From Dichetophora obliterata (taxonomy: Eukaryota; Arthropoda; Insecta; Diptera; Sciomyzidae): DNA of 64,000 nucleotides. Below the pieces are notes generated by a model. It was not told where the DNA came from. It saw nothing but the letters and a program-made list of their open reading frames with translations, and ran no database searches. Position 1 is the stretch's first letter. Each line of letters begins with the position of its first letter. Location: NCBI GenBank assembly GCA_963920525.1, contig OY986438.1, positions 124,812,920-124,876,919 on the forward strand, in the 5' to 3' direction. Position numbers and translations under genes: made by a program. Of this stretch, positions 22,270 to 33,040 are shown one piece after another.

Positions 22270-23201
22270 TCCGCGTCAAGGATAGTCAGGCATAACCTAA
22301 CAAAATATTAAACTTTATCAAAAAACACAATCTTTAAGAGTTATATCCCAACACCTGGATATCGCTGCGTATTCTATTAACAATCCCCGGTGACCGTTTC
22401 AAGTGGCGAATGCAGTTTTTCTAAAATATAGTTGATAAAAACGCACTCACGGTCTACAATGTCCCAAAAAGTTAAATATTTTGGACTCGCTATCCATTGA
22501 AAATCAATTTGCTGAAAACCTAGATTTTGACAATCTTATTGGAGCATTTTCTGACATAATAGCTAGGAAAAGAAGATATTAGTTGATTTTTAATTTTTGT
22601 ATTTCATTTAATGTTTCGTAAATGACACACAATAACAGTTAATCAGTTAAAAGTAGGTACGGACGCTAAACCATGTGCGATGATGATTTTACATAACCAT
22701 GTGATAATGAATGGGAAAAATATGTTAGTATTAATAATAATAAATACATGTTTGTACTTGTCTATTAATTCAATAATAAATATGGTACACAATTGAAAAT
22801 AAGTTTGTTCTTATTATAATGATACATAAAAGGACGAGGGAGAGAAAATCTGCCTCGCAATAGCTTGTTGGAAGTTTGATTGTTTGTTGGGTCTATAGGG
22901 AAGTTTTTAACCCTAAAACCACCGCTCGTCAGCTATGGGTCTGCATTCTAGTATAACTTGCTTCTGAATTAGAGGCTATTCGCTCTTTCAACTTTAAGCT
23001 TTTCCTTTCAAAAGAGAAAATATTACACAACAGGAATACTATTATCACCCAGAATTAACCTGAAATTATTTTTGCCTCGTTTTATGGCTTTGATTATATC
23101 CATTTACTGACCCATTTTTTAATATGTGTCAAAGTAAATTTTCTCTACTAAAACTCTAAAACTGAATTTATATTTTTGCTCTCTCTTTTCTTTCCCTCTA
23201 G
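22270..23201. other. noncoding, likely intron upstream of the LRR exon
   Basis: No TE ends or coding frames are recognised. The last 30 bases form a pyrimidine-rich tract (gctctctcttttctttccct) ending in TAG at the exon border, a good 3' splice site. Confidence 0.5.
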
Positions 23202-23418
23202 CGTATTTCCGAACGTGCTCTAGATGGTCTCAATAATTTACAAACCCTCAATTTGCGCAACAATGTTCTAAAAAAGCTGGACAACGGATTACTGCGTGGT
23301 ACGCCAGCATTGCTGTCGATAAATCTACAGGACAACTTGTTGGAAACGGTGACTTTCTTTACATTCCAGCCAATTATGGATAATTTAGTGAATAGTACGA
23401 GTGAGCTGCTGCTCTCAG
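23202..23418 (+). CDS. internal exon of a leucine-rich-repeat protein
   Basis: A 217-bp exon bounded by a strong acceptor (long pyrimidine tract then tctag) and a donor (ctcag|gtaagc). In frame 0 it encodes 72 residues plus one base. Two leucine-rich repeats are visible: LNNLQTLNLRNNVLKKLDNG and TPALLSINLQDNLLETV. They are followed by FFTFQPIMDNLVNSTSELLL, which reads as the start of the next repeat or linker. The LxxLxLxxN spacing is that of extracellular LRR proteins involved in cell recognition and signalling in insects. The gene identity is not recognised with certainty (several neuronal LRR receptors of flies are possible). No other exon was found, so the flanking introns are long. This is the best-supported host coding sequence in the window. 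Confidence 0.85.
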
Positions 23419-24687
23419 GTAAGCAAGCAATAATTTGTTTTGAGAATTTTAAGTGCTGCATTGACTAATTGGCAGAATTGGTTGATGAGCAGAGGGAGGG
23501 TAGACAAAGTGTCAACAGGGGAAGGTAGTATTGTAGTATAGGAGGGCAGAATGGGAAAAAATAAACATTTCCCGTAAAATTATCGACAGTGAGAATGAAA
23601 CACGATGAGAAGGATTGCACAAATGAAAAGGTTGAAGCGGAAACGGAAATGCCTACAAAGTTATGCTTCCTGCTAAAGTAGCTGAATGGTCTGTTGCTTT
23701 ATTATTTTTGAGCTTTAGATCTTTCACTAAAATAACACGTGATTTTCAATGGCTCCACTGGCCATGGTACTCAGACTGATGCAGTTGAAATACAGCGTCA
23801 TGCAGTCTGTCTTCTGCTTACATTCAAACAAAACATATACGCACACAAATGCACGAAATGCATTTGTAGTGATTTTTTGCTTTCAGTTTTTTGCTGTCGT
23901 TGTTGGTGTTAAATGTATTTGTAATTAACTTGCACACTTGTAATAAATTTGCTAAAAGCTACAAATTTATATATGCTGCACAGCAAACGCTTTCAACTAA
24001 TTGTGCTGCTGCTGTGCAGTTTTATTTATATCTGTGTGTGAGTGTACGCTTCTGTGTGAGTGTGTGTGTGTGAATAAATTGAGTTGTGCTAATGGGCGCC
24101 ATTAATAAAATTGCATAAAATTTACACAACCAGCGGTAGCAACAACGAAATTTACGCTGATTGCAATTCTACACTCAAAGAAAAATATTATAAAAATACC
24201 AAAACAAAACAAAACAAAACTATCCTAAAACCAAAACCAAACCAAACATATAAAACAAACCAAAAAATATATGAAAACTATGCATGTCTGTCTGCATTTT
24301 CAACAAATGAAGCAATTAGGAAAAAAGTTAGCCAGAACACTGCAAATATGCTCTGTGCTAGTGAATGTAAATCATGCAAGTATTTGTAAACATGTATTTG
24401 TGTGTGTGTGAAAAAGAGTACTTTTCTATAATGACATGTACATGTTAGAATTTTTGAGAATTTTATTGCTACATCTGCATCTACATGTGAATGTTTGCTA
24501 ACTTTAGTAACTAGTAGTGCTGGTCTTTTTTATTTTTTATTTTTTTTTTTGTCAACTGTTAGGTACGTGCCAAAGTTTATATACATTTACAGCAATCAGT
24601 TGGTACTAATTTTGTAATGCATTTTTTTATGCTGCCATGTAAATGACTAGATGAGTGTTTTTTTGAATGAGTCAGTGTGAGTAGAAT
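23419..24687 (+). other. start of intron after the LRR exon
   Basis: The region begins with the donor gtaagc. It contains a short TG microsatellite (about 24033-24073) and CA/AC-rich sequence but no TE ends. ORFs here are low complexity. It looks like ordinary unique intronic DNA. Confidence 0.5.
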
Positions 24688-26418
24688 GATCACATACTAA
24701 GTTGTATAATTGAGTTCCCAAATGAATTGCATTCTCTTGCAGTGCATTCATTTAAATGTAGGGAAGAGGTCCATAGGAACGGCCGGTTCATAGGTTTTGC
24801 CACCATGGTTTTTGATTGGTTGCTCGCATTAAAGAAATAATTTGCAGAATGTTTATCGGATCACATCCCAGCAATGGATTGACCGACTTTTAAGCTTTTT
24901 CTATTGAACTTATCTTTGCTGTTAGTATAAGGTTGTTACGAAGCCTAACTTTAGGTTGTTACGAAAATATATTTAGTTAATTAAATATAAAGAATTCGTC
25001 AAATTCAGTTTTATGCTTTACGCTTTCTTCTTGTGGCTTTTCTAATCGCTGTGTTAAAATGTTACTGTTTTTGTGTGTTCGACAATTTAGCTTGTGCGCT
25101 GTAGCGGTTGTGTGTGTATTTGAAGTTCTAAACTACTTACATATATTTACAAAATATATACTAAAATATTGAATATTTTGAACATAACAATTTCAGATGA
25201 GAATGTTTTCTTGTTTCATACGTTTTTTAGAGAGTGCTTTTTAGCAGTCGGGTTTTAGTTTTTTGAACTAGTTTTCTATCTACGTATTTATACCCCCACG
25301 TATCAAAAATGCATATGGGTTATATTGACTTTGTCAAGGAGGCATGGCTGGTATATAAAAGTATATATATTCTTGATCAGCCTCACCTCTTGAGTCGATT
25401 TAGCCATGTTCGTCTGTCTGTCTGTGTTCACGATAACAGCCGTAATTTAAGAACTATCGTAACGAAATAAAATATATCTAACCTTTTTATTCAAAAATAA
25501 ATGTCAAGTTCGAAAATGACCTAAATCGATTTAAAACCACGCCTACCTCATACAATGATCACATACTAAGTTGTATAATTGAGCTCCCAAATGAATTGCA
25601 TTCTCTTGCAGTGCATTCATTTAAATGTAGGGAAGAGGTCCATAGGAACGGCCGGTTCATAGGTTTTGCCACCATGGTTTTTGATTGGTTGCTCGCATTA
25701 AAAAAATAATTTGCAGAATGTTTATTGGATCACATCCCAGCGATGGATTGACCGACTTTTAAGCTTTTTCTATTGAACTTATCTTTGCTGTTAAAATAAG
25801 GTTGTTACGAAGCCTAATTTAAGGTTGTTACGAAATTATATTTAGTTAATTATATATAAAGAATTCGTCAAATTCAGTTTTATGCTTTACGCTTTCTTCT
25901 TGTGGCTTTTCTTATCGCTGTGTTAAAATGTTACTGTTTTTGTGTGTTCGACAATTTATCTTGTGCGCTGTAGCGGTTGTGTGTGTATTTGAAGTTCTAA
26001 ACTACTTACATATATTTACAAAATACAAACAAAAATATTGAATATTTTGTACATAACAATTTCAGATGAGAATATTTTCTTGTTCCATACGTTTTTTAGA
26101 GAGTGCTTTTTAGCAGTCGGGTTTTAGTTTTTTGAACTAGTTTTCTATCTACGTATTTATACCCCCACGTATCAAAAATGCATATGGGTTATATTGACTT
26201 TGTCAAGGAGGCATGGCTGGTATATAAAAGTATATATATTCTTGATCAGCCTCACCTCTTGAGTCGATTTAGCCATGTTCGTCTGTCTGTCTGTGTTCAC
26301 GATAACAGCCGTAATTTAAGAACTATCGTAACGAAATAAAATATATCTAACCTTTTTATTCAAAAATAAATATCAAGTTCGAAAATGACCTAAATCGATT
26401 TAAAACCACGCCTACCTC
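24688..26418 (+). repeat. 869-bp tandem duplication
   Basis: Unit 1 (24688-25556) and unit 2 (25557-26418) start with the same 'gatcacatactaagttgtat' and stay collinear to the end, differing by scattered substitutions. Each carries the dispersed repeat with 'tacccccacgtatcaaaaat', 'gtctgtctgtctgtgttcac' and 'accacgcctacctc' in its last third. The junction shows a few shared bases (aatgatc), as expected from slippage or unequal exchange. There is no coding sequence. Confidence 0.85.
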
Positions 26419-26873
26419 CCTTACAAAGTGACTTGACCTAAACGGTAAAATCTCTTTAAATTCCACAAAAATTAATCTCGAGACTTCAAATTTTGCACAT
26501 ATGCTTTAAACCTTAATACACATTGGCGTCGGAAGCGGGGGGGGCGAGGGGGGCAGTTGCCCCCCCACTTTTTTAGCTAGATAAACAATTTAAAAGAAAA
26601 ACTTCAAAAGTTATTCAAAATATCAGTTTTTTTTACAACGATAATATTTTTGTAGTATATATTTTCCTCTTCTTTCTCTCTTCTTCATAAGCATGCTTGC
26701 GGATAACCATTTTCTTTCTCTGTGTTTGCAAAAAGATAGAACAAAATCTAGAGTTTCTATTGCAAACCCACCACTTCAGTTTAAAAGCACCCTTAAGTAT
26801 GTAGCTTAATGCTTGTTAATTTTGCAACTCTGGTAAGAAAAAATTTGACATGTTCTTAGGGGCTTTCCATATA

Positions 26874-27398
26874 GGGCTGTTCACATTTCAAACCGAAATC
26901 AAATCGATCATCAAATGATTTGACAATTGATTTGACCAACAGAATTTGTATGGATTTGATGGCGATTTGACGAGTGTGAACACTTATCAAATCGTTGGTG
27001 AAATCGTTTGATGAAAATCAAAATTTTTTGATTTTTCTGTTGATTTGCCGAACGATTTGACCAGTGTGAACACTCGTCAAATCGTGTAGTACGATTTTGT
27101 CAGTTCAAAAAAGTTTTCAACCTGTGCACATCGCGGCAAAAGAAGGAGCGGAAGAAAATAATATCAAAATAATAATAAATAACTGTTGCAAACAATTTAT
27201 AAATAATTTCTTCTTCTTCCAATACGATTTTAATAATAGGTATTAAAAAGGTATTAAAATTTTTCCGTCATCGCGATGTGCTTACTTCGGTGTTCAAGAT
27301 AAAATGAAATTTGACGAAAAATTTGAAGAGTCAGAACACTTCTGTGGTCAAACGATTTGACAAATGATTTGATGAGCGGTTTGAAATGTGAACAGCAC
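26874..27398. mobile_element. MITE nested inside the hAT element
   Basis: The ends 'gctgttcacatttcaaaccg' and 'cggtttgaaatgtgaacagc' are perfect inverted 20-mers, with more inverted matching inward (catcaaatgatttgac / acaaatgatttgatg). Interior segments such as 'gatttgacgagtgtgaacac' repeat and invert. A target duplication could not be fixed. It interrupts the 5' half of the hAT element, so it is younger than the hAT insertion. Confidence 0.7.
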
Positions 27399-27897
27399 TT
27401 ATTGGACGACATGTTGTACGATAAGTTAGATGGAAAACTAATGGGACTATTTGATTGAGCGTTCGAACGATCCAACTTGTAAAGCAACATCATTAATTGC
27501 AAGCTCTCAAGCAGAACACATCCGGCTAATAGCTAAGCAACTTTTAGATGCCCTAACAATTGAGCAGTAATTTTACATAGTTGTACAATATTGTACAATC
27601 GGCAGAAAAAAACCAAAAATTTCGACTTTCGTTTTAGCTTACGCATGGTACTACATGTTGTACAATCTGCCATGTTGGTCCAATGTTTTGGACCATGCGA
27701 AAGCCCCTACTGTGAATAAGCTGATGAAAATCCACCTCGACGCTTTGAACAAACATCAAATCCGGTTCCTTCAGTATAGTGACCATTATATGATCGGCTA
27801 CGAAAAGATTATTTCGAAATTTTTGATCTTCTCTCAAATGAGATAACGGCTAGATTCGATCAAACAGGTTAATATTTGACTTTTTTTTATTCATACC

Positions 27898-27955
27898 AGC
27901 TTCACTCAACCGATTCACTTTGATTTAACATTCGGTGAGTCGGTTGAGTGAAGCT
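27898..27955. repeat. 21-bp hairpin within the hAT element
   Basis: Arms of 21 bases, with one mismatch, starting AGCTTCACTCAACCGA and ending TCGGTTGAGTGAAGCT, with a loop of about 16 bases. Related sequence at 46721-46805 suggests it is a small MITE family whose outer ends read 'gtgccagttta'. Confidence 0.6.
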
Positions 27956-28009
27956 AGTGTAAACTGGCACTTTGTAAATCTTATTGTACATTTAAGCAGA
28001 TCTTGACAC

Positions 28010-28444
28010 TCTGGAATCGTTGGAAAATACTGTAATCGAAGCCTTCAACGGAAAAGTGCCTTCTGAACAAAATCTAAAAACAAAACTAGATCTTTATGCA
28101 GATGAAATTGCTGAAGCAATTGCCAGGCCAAACACCTTGAAATTGTAGTGGCATTGTATCCCAATTTGCGAAAAATTCGGATACTATAAAAAAACTATTA
28201 AATGAAGTTGAAAAACTTATTGCTTTGCTTTTGACTGTGCCTGCATCAGCAGCTTCATCTGAGCGTTCTTTTAGTGCACTAAGACGACTTAAGACGTATC
28301 TTCGAGCAACTATGACACAAACGACTCACTCATGCAGCACTTATACACATTCACAAAGATAAAACCGAAGAATTGAATTCGATGGAGGTGGTGAAAGAGT
28401 TTGTTTCTCGCAAGGACAGAAAGAAACATTTTGGAATAATTTAA
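28010..28444 (+). pseudogene. hAT transposase C-terminal part
   Basis: The fragment LESLENTVIEAFNGKVPSEQ, ending near ARPNTLKL before a TAG, is followed in another frame by EVEKLIALLLTVPASAASSE and RSFSALRRLKTYLRATMTQ. The last two form the hAT C-terminal dimerisation signature (A-S-x-E-R-x-F-S-x-L-K). After a one-base shift it ends VVKEFVSRKDRKKHFGII at TAA 28442-28444. In hAT elements this segment packs with the RNase H-like core and mediates dimers. Frameshifts and stops show it is dead. The layout resembles hAT proteins related to zinc-finger MYM-type genes, from memory. Confidence 0.7.
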
Positions 28445-29344
28445 ATTGATATAACTTTTTGTACCTTATTGCATTTAAACCATGTAAAGATATGCCTAGT
28501 CTTGCTTTATAAAAGCAACCATTATTTCTTATATTTTCATATTACCATATGAAAGATCCTTGATCTCTAATATTGAAATTGGAAGAACTTTTAAAAATAA
28601 TGAAATTTTAATATTTTTTATATATTTTTATATTTTTTTTTATTTTAAACTAAAATAAAAAATTTGTTGATTCACATTCATGTTTCTTTGAAGAAATTTT
28701 GGTGAACTTTTTTTGCACCACCATTTGTACTGCCCCCCCATTTGTACTGCCCCCCCAGATGAAATTAGCTTCCGACGCGCTTGTTAATACACAGTTTAAG
28801 TTTGAAATTTGTTTAAATCGAATGAAAACCACTGCTACCTCCCATACAAACTGACTTGAAGAAATCAGTAAAATTTCCTTAAATTCCACAAAACGATTAA
28901 ATTCCGTAAAATTGATTAAAAATTTGCGAATTTAAATTATAGCTATGTACTCGATGTTTCAAATTCGCCCACCTCCCATACAAAACGGCGTCATCATAGC
29001 AGTAAAACCTTTATAAATTCCTTCTCGATCACTTGACGAAAGCCTTACCCACTGAGCCAAATTTTTAAAGAGACATGTTAAAAATGTTTACTTTTTAGTC
29101 ACATTATTCAACCATAATGTTGTAAAAACGATACATGCTGAAGTTTTTTAATTAAAAGATTGACTTCTTCAACCAAAAAGTTGAAAAATTTTGCTAAAAA
29201 GTACGACTCCTGGCTTCTGGCTATAAAATTTAATAGCGGGAATATTTTCGACTCATGGGGATTTCCAGAAAAAAGTCTACCGTGACCAATATAAACTGGA
29301 CCTCAATGGATTTTTAAAAATTTATTTATAAATGTGTATTCGAA

Positions 29345-29620
29345 GAGTCGTTGCCAAATCGTACACTTTGTTTAAAATTACTTTTAACAATTTGTGATGG
29401 CTCATGCGAAAGAAGTTTTTCTAAACTTAAATTAATAAAAAATTATTTACTGTCTACAATGTGGTAGTCAAGACTTACAGACCTCTTAATGTTATCTATT
29501 GAAGCCGAAGAGGTTAAATGATTTGAGAGACAAATATTGATTTTTATGAAGCTATCGAACAGTTTGCAGCTCTGTAATCAAGAAATAAGAAATTTTAAAT
29601 CTTGATGATACTTGAGTATA
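29345..29620 (+). pseudogene. second, older hAT transposase relic
   Basis: The frame near 29393 reads CDGSCERSFSKLKLIKNYLL then STMW, a stop, then SRLTDLLMLSIEAEEVK, a stop, and a further tail. This matches the hAT C-terminal dimerisation region with the E-R-x-F-S-K-L core. Two in-frame stops lie within about 60 codons. It lies outside the borders of the 26521-28783 element and differs in sequence, so it is a separate insertion; its ends were not found. Confidence 0.65.
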
Positions 29621-30515
29621 AAAGATTGATTTTATGAAGGAATACCACTAAATAATTTGTTTATATTTTTTCAAAAATCGATATATTTGACACCGAATCG
29701 ATATATTTGAAAGTGCAAAAGTTAAATAAACTCTATGCAGCAATACTTAACAAAACAATGATAACAATAAAAAATTACAAAAAAAAACTGGAATCAAATC
29801 AGCTAAGCTGATAGTTGACAGCCGGTTTGTGATTGTCACTTTTGATAATCTTTTTTGATTATTAACTTTTCTTTGCTCTGTGTAACAGAAAATACTTATG
29901 AATGACTCATTTCAAATGAGTCATTTGGTCCAATGTAAACGTAGTATAAAGCTATCACGAAATTTATTAAACTAGTAAACTCGTGTGGCGATAAAACGCC
30001 AAGATCAAATATACATAGATTTTATTTTAAGCTATTCAATAAATTTTCAACTGATCAAAATTGAAATGAAATTAATTTTGTCCTTTTTGCAATATACGTG
30101 GTATTTCTTATTAAATTTTTGTGTAAATTTTAAAAAATTAAAAAATGTTCCTATCAACAGCTTAGAAATCTTTTTTCAACTATAAGAAATCATTTCAGTA
30201 TCAGTTTAATATTGAATATATCATTCATAGTCTTAGCCAGTGGTGCCAACTAACAAAATAAGGTAAATCTACGGATTTTTAAGAATATCACACAGAATTT
30301 TTGTAGATTTCATTTTTTTTCAACCAAATTTTATGTATTTAGTATTATATTTTGGAATGGTTAAAAAAAATGTACTTAACAATAAAAAATTTATTTACAT
30401 AATTTGTTAAAAATTTGCGCTTATCAACATTTGCAAATAAAAATTTGTTTTAAGGAATCTAATTTGGAAGTGGGCTAGAGGGCAGCCTCATTTGAGGCGA
30501 GTGTATACAGCTTAA
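29621..30515. repeat. mosaic repeat also present at 37.6-38.2 kb
   Basis: The segment 'cctttttgcaatatacgtgg' at about 30083 (with 'tgatcaaaatt' before it) matches 37732-37752 in the same orientation. The segment 'tcagctaagctgatagttga' near 29800 matches 38168-38202 only in inverted orientation. So two related repeats have been rearranged relative to each other. A perfect 12-bp palindrome (aatgactcattt-c-aaatgagtcatt) sits at 29901-29925. There is no coding sequence. Confidence 0.45.
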
Positions 30516-31564
30516 CCCATTAATGCTTACCCCCAGAACTCGTTGAGTTTATATTTAGAAATTTTCGGCATTAATTTGTATTAATGTTAGACGTAAAACT
30601 CTGAAGCATAAGGAAAAATTTAAAGGATTTGGGTGTGGCGAAGTGTGTAAACGTATAAGATCATAAACGTATAGGGGGTCTGTAAGTTAAGAAACAAAAA
30701 GTATAGCAGTGAGAGGGACTGCCGACCGAAGCGAAAACCTATATATAAAATAGAAATGGAAGACGTTGTCCTGCCACGGACCGCCTTACTGCTATATAAG
30801 AATTTTCATGCTAATAGGGAGTTTCGGACTATGCTACATGTAGGATGGATTTGGAGAGGTCGGACGGACATGTAGGATGTGCGAAAGCTCATACTGCAGC
30901 CCGTTCTACATGTAGGATGAAATCAAAAAGTTTTAAAAGTTCCGCTCTGATCTTGTTCTTCTCTGTGCGTCCTTGTTAGTAGATTTCCTTGGTAATTGTT
31001 GTTGGCGCAGTTAGCCGGAAATTTATTGTAGGTGTTGTGAATTCTAATCGTGTAGCTACAGTTGGCATATGAAATTAGAATTATTTTTGTTAAGAGCTTA
31101 TAACAATTTATTACATTTTTTATATATTAATGAAACTATTTCTTTTAAGCAAAAGTGTTACCATATCAAAAATACATATAATTAAATAAAATTATTTAAA
31201 TTATTTCATTATTGATTAATATAAAAAATTAAAGCTTATTTATATCAATTTATATCATAACACTAACACAATATACATGTTCACCATATCTTTATTGCGT
31301 TGTGTATTAAAAATAGAATATTCTAAAATTAAGAAATATCTATAGCTTATAAATTATATATAATCCGTATAAGAAATTAAGCTAAATAGTTTTAAAAAAA
31401 AGAATGCTTAGGATAAGCAGACCTTAGTTATTCAATTACTACTGAAAATATTAATTATTTTGCAGGTTTAATACGTAATTGTTATTATATAAATATACAT
31501 AAATATTCTTTAAATTTCCTCAATTAGCTAAATTGTTCATATATATGAACTATATATGAAATAT

Positions 31565-31568
31565 GTAA

Positions 31569-31600
<32 letters not shown>
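31565..31600. repeat. short TA microsatellite
   Basis: A run of alternating TA near 31573-31598 within AT-rich sequence. Confidence 0.7.
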
Positions 31601-33040
31601 TTCCGATACGGTAACACTTTTACTAAAAACAAATAGATTTACCAATATTATATATACTCTTTAATTCATATGTGTAAACTGTTCTCTAAATTAGTTCGAT
31701 GTCATATGCTGACTGTAGCTACAAATAAACATCCACAAAAGATTAAAGCTTACTGTACAACAATAACTACTTAGCAAATTTACAACAACAATGCAAAGAG
31801 AATTACAAGATCCCAGCGGTTGCGCAGCGTTAGAGGGGATGAACCGAATTGGCGGCGTAAAATATACAGCACTTTGCATGCTATATTTTCTGTTTGCCTA
31901 CTGTTTAGTTAATTTTTTTAAATTTTTTAATAGTTTTTTAAGTTTACAATATTACAAGTTTACGAAATATGTTGCAAGTACAAGCTCTCGAATTAAATAT
32001 GTCGCAAATTGATAAAATGCAAATTAAAAAAAATATTTGCGCTAAAACACGACCGAAATGTCAAAATTTGTAACTGTAAAAATTTCGTCGTCCATTTGAC
32101 ACAGCAAAAAAGACAAATTTATCTCAACACACACAAATTTTATTCAACTTGATATTTTCTATCCTACCACGACTGATTGACACACAGCCATAGTTGACAA
32201 CTCTGAATATAAAATGCCGCAGTGGTGAAAATAAAAAGCCACTGACAAATACAACAAGTGTGAAAATTGTCAAACTTTGTTTGACGATATGTAATAAAAT
32301 AAGAGCATTCATGTAATTATTTGAATGTTCAACATATGCCTTTATCACAACTTAAAGATTAAAATGTTAAAACACTCAATCCATACATTATTCTTCTTGT
32401 TTGCAAACGAAGTTCCAGCAGAAAAAAGAGGAAAAAGAAGAAGATGGATCAATTTTTAAATATCACCATGAATAGCAGCTGTTTGAGTAAAAGCAAATTT
32501 TTCAAAAATGTTGACAAATACAACAACTAAAGAAATTGCCAAACTTTAAAGGCATATATATATAAATATAAACCGAATTAATAATAAGTTTTGGTTGCAA
32601 ACATCTTATTGTAACCTAACTTAAGTATTTATATACTAACAAACAGATTATATGCATTAATTTCAGGAGTTGCCAAGTGATTTCTTTGTGAGCTTGCGGC
32701 CGAATGACGAATTCCTTGGAAAAATACGATGATGCAAACGAATGATTTACCCTCTACCAAAATCGTTCAACGCGCCTAAAGAAGTTTTCACTTCAAAAAA
32801 ATAGAAAATTAGAAAAAATTAGAATAGGGAAAATTTTTATTTCGTAGCGCAGCTGTTCAACTCTAACCTATTGCATTTTTTAAATTATATTTTCTTTCTT
32901 CTTTATGTTTAAAAAAAAAATTACTCACCTGAGTGGAATTTTTCTTACTTAACTTAAAAATGCACTTAAAAATGGCTGGAAAAAATAAAAAAAAAACAGG
33001 CTTTTAAGACAAATTTTAGAATTTTTATTTTATTTTAGAA

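Larger units (their letters stand above)
26521..28783 (+). mobile_element. hAT transposon with TSD, degenerate
   Basis: A 2263-bp element. The ends CATTGGCGTCGGAAGC and the complement of CAAGCGCGTCGGAAGC are inverted 16-mers differing at three bases, both starting CA. They are flanked by an exact 8-bp duplication TTAATACA (26513-26520 and 28784-28791). Subterminal G-runs and C-runs sit just inside both ends. The C-terminal part of a hAT transposase lies on the + strand near the right end. A MITE is nested inside. It was inserted into the dispersed 'cctacctcccatacaaa' repeat, pieces of which continue on both sides. Confidence 0.85.
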
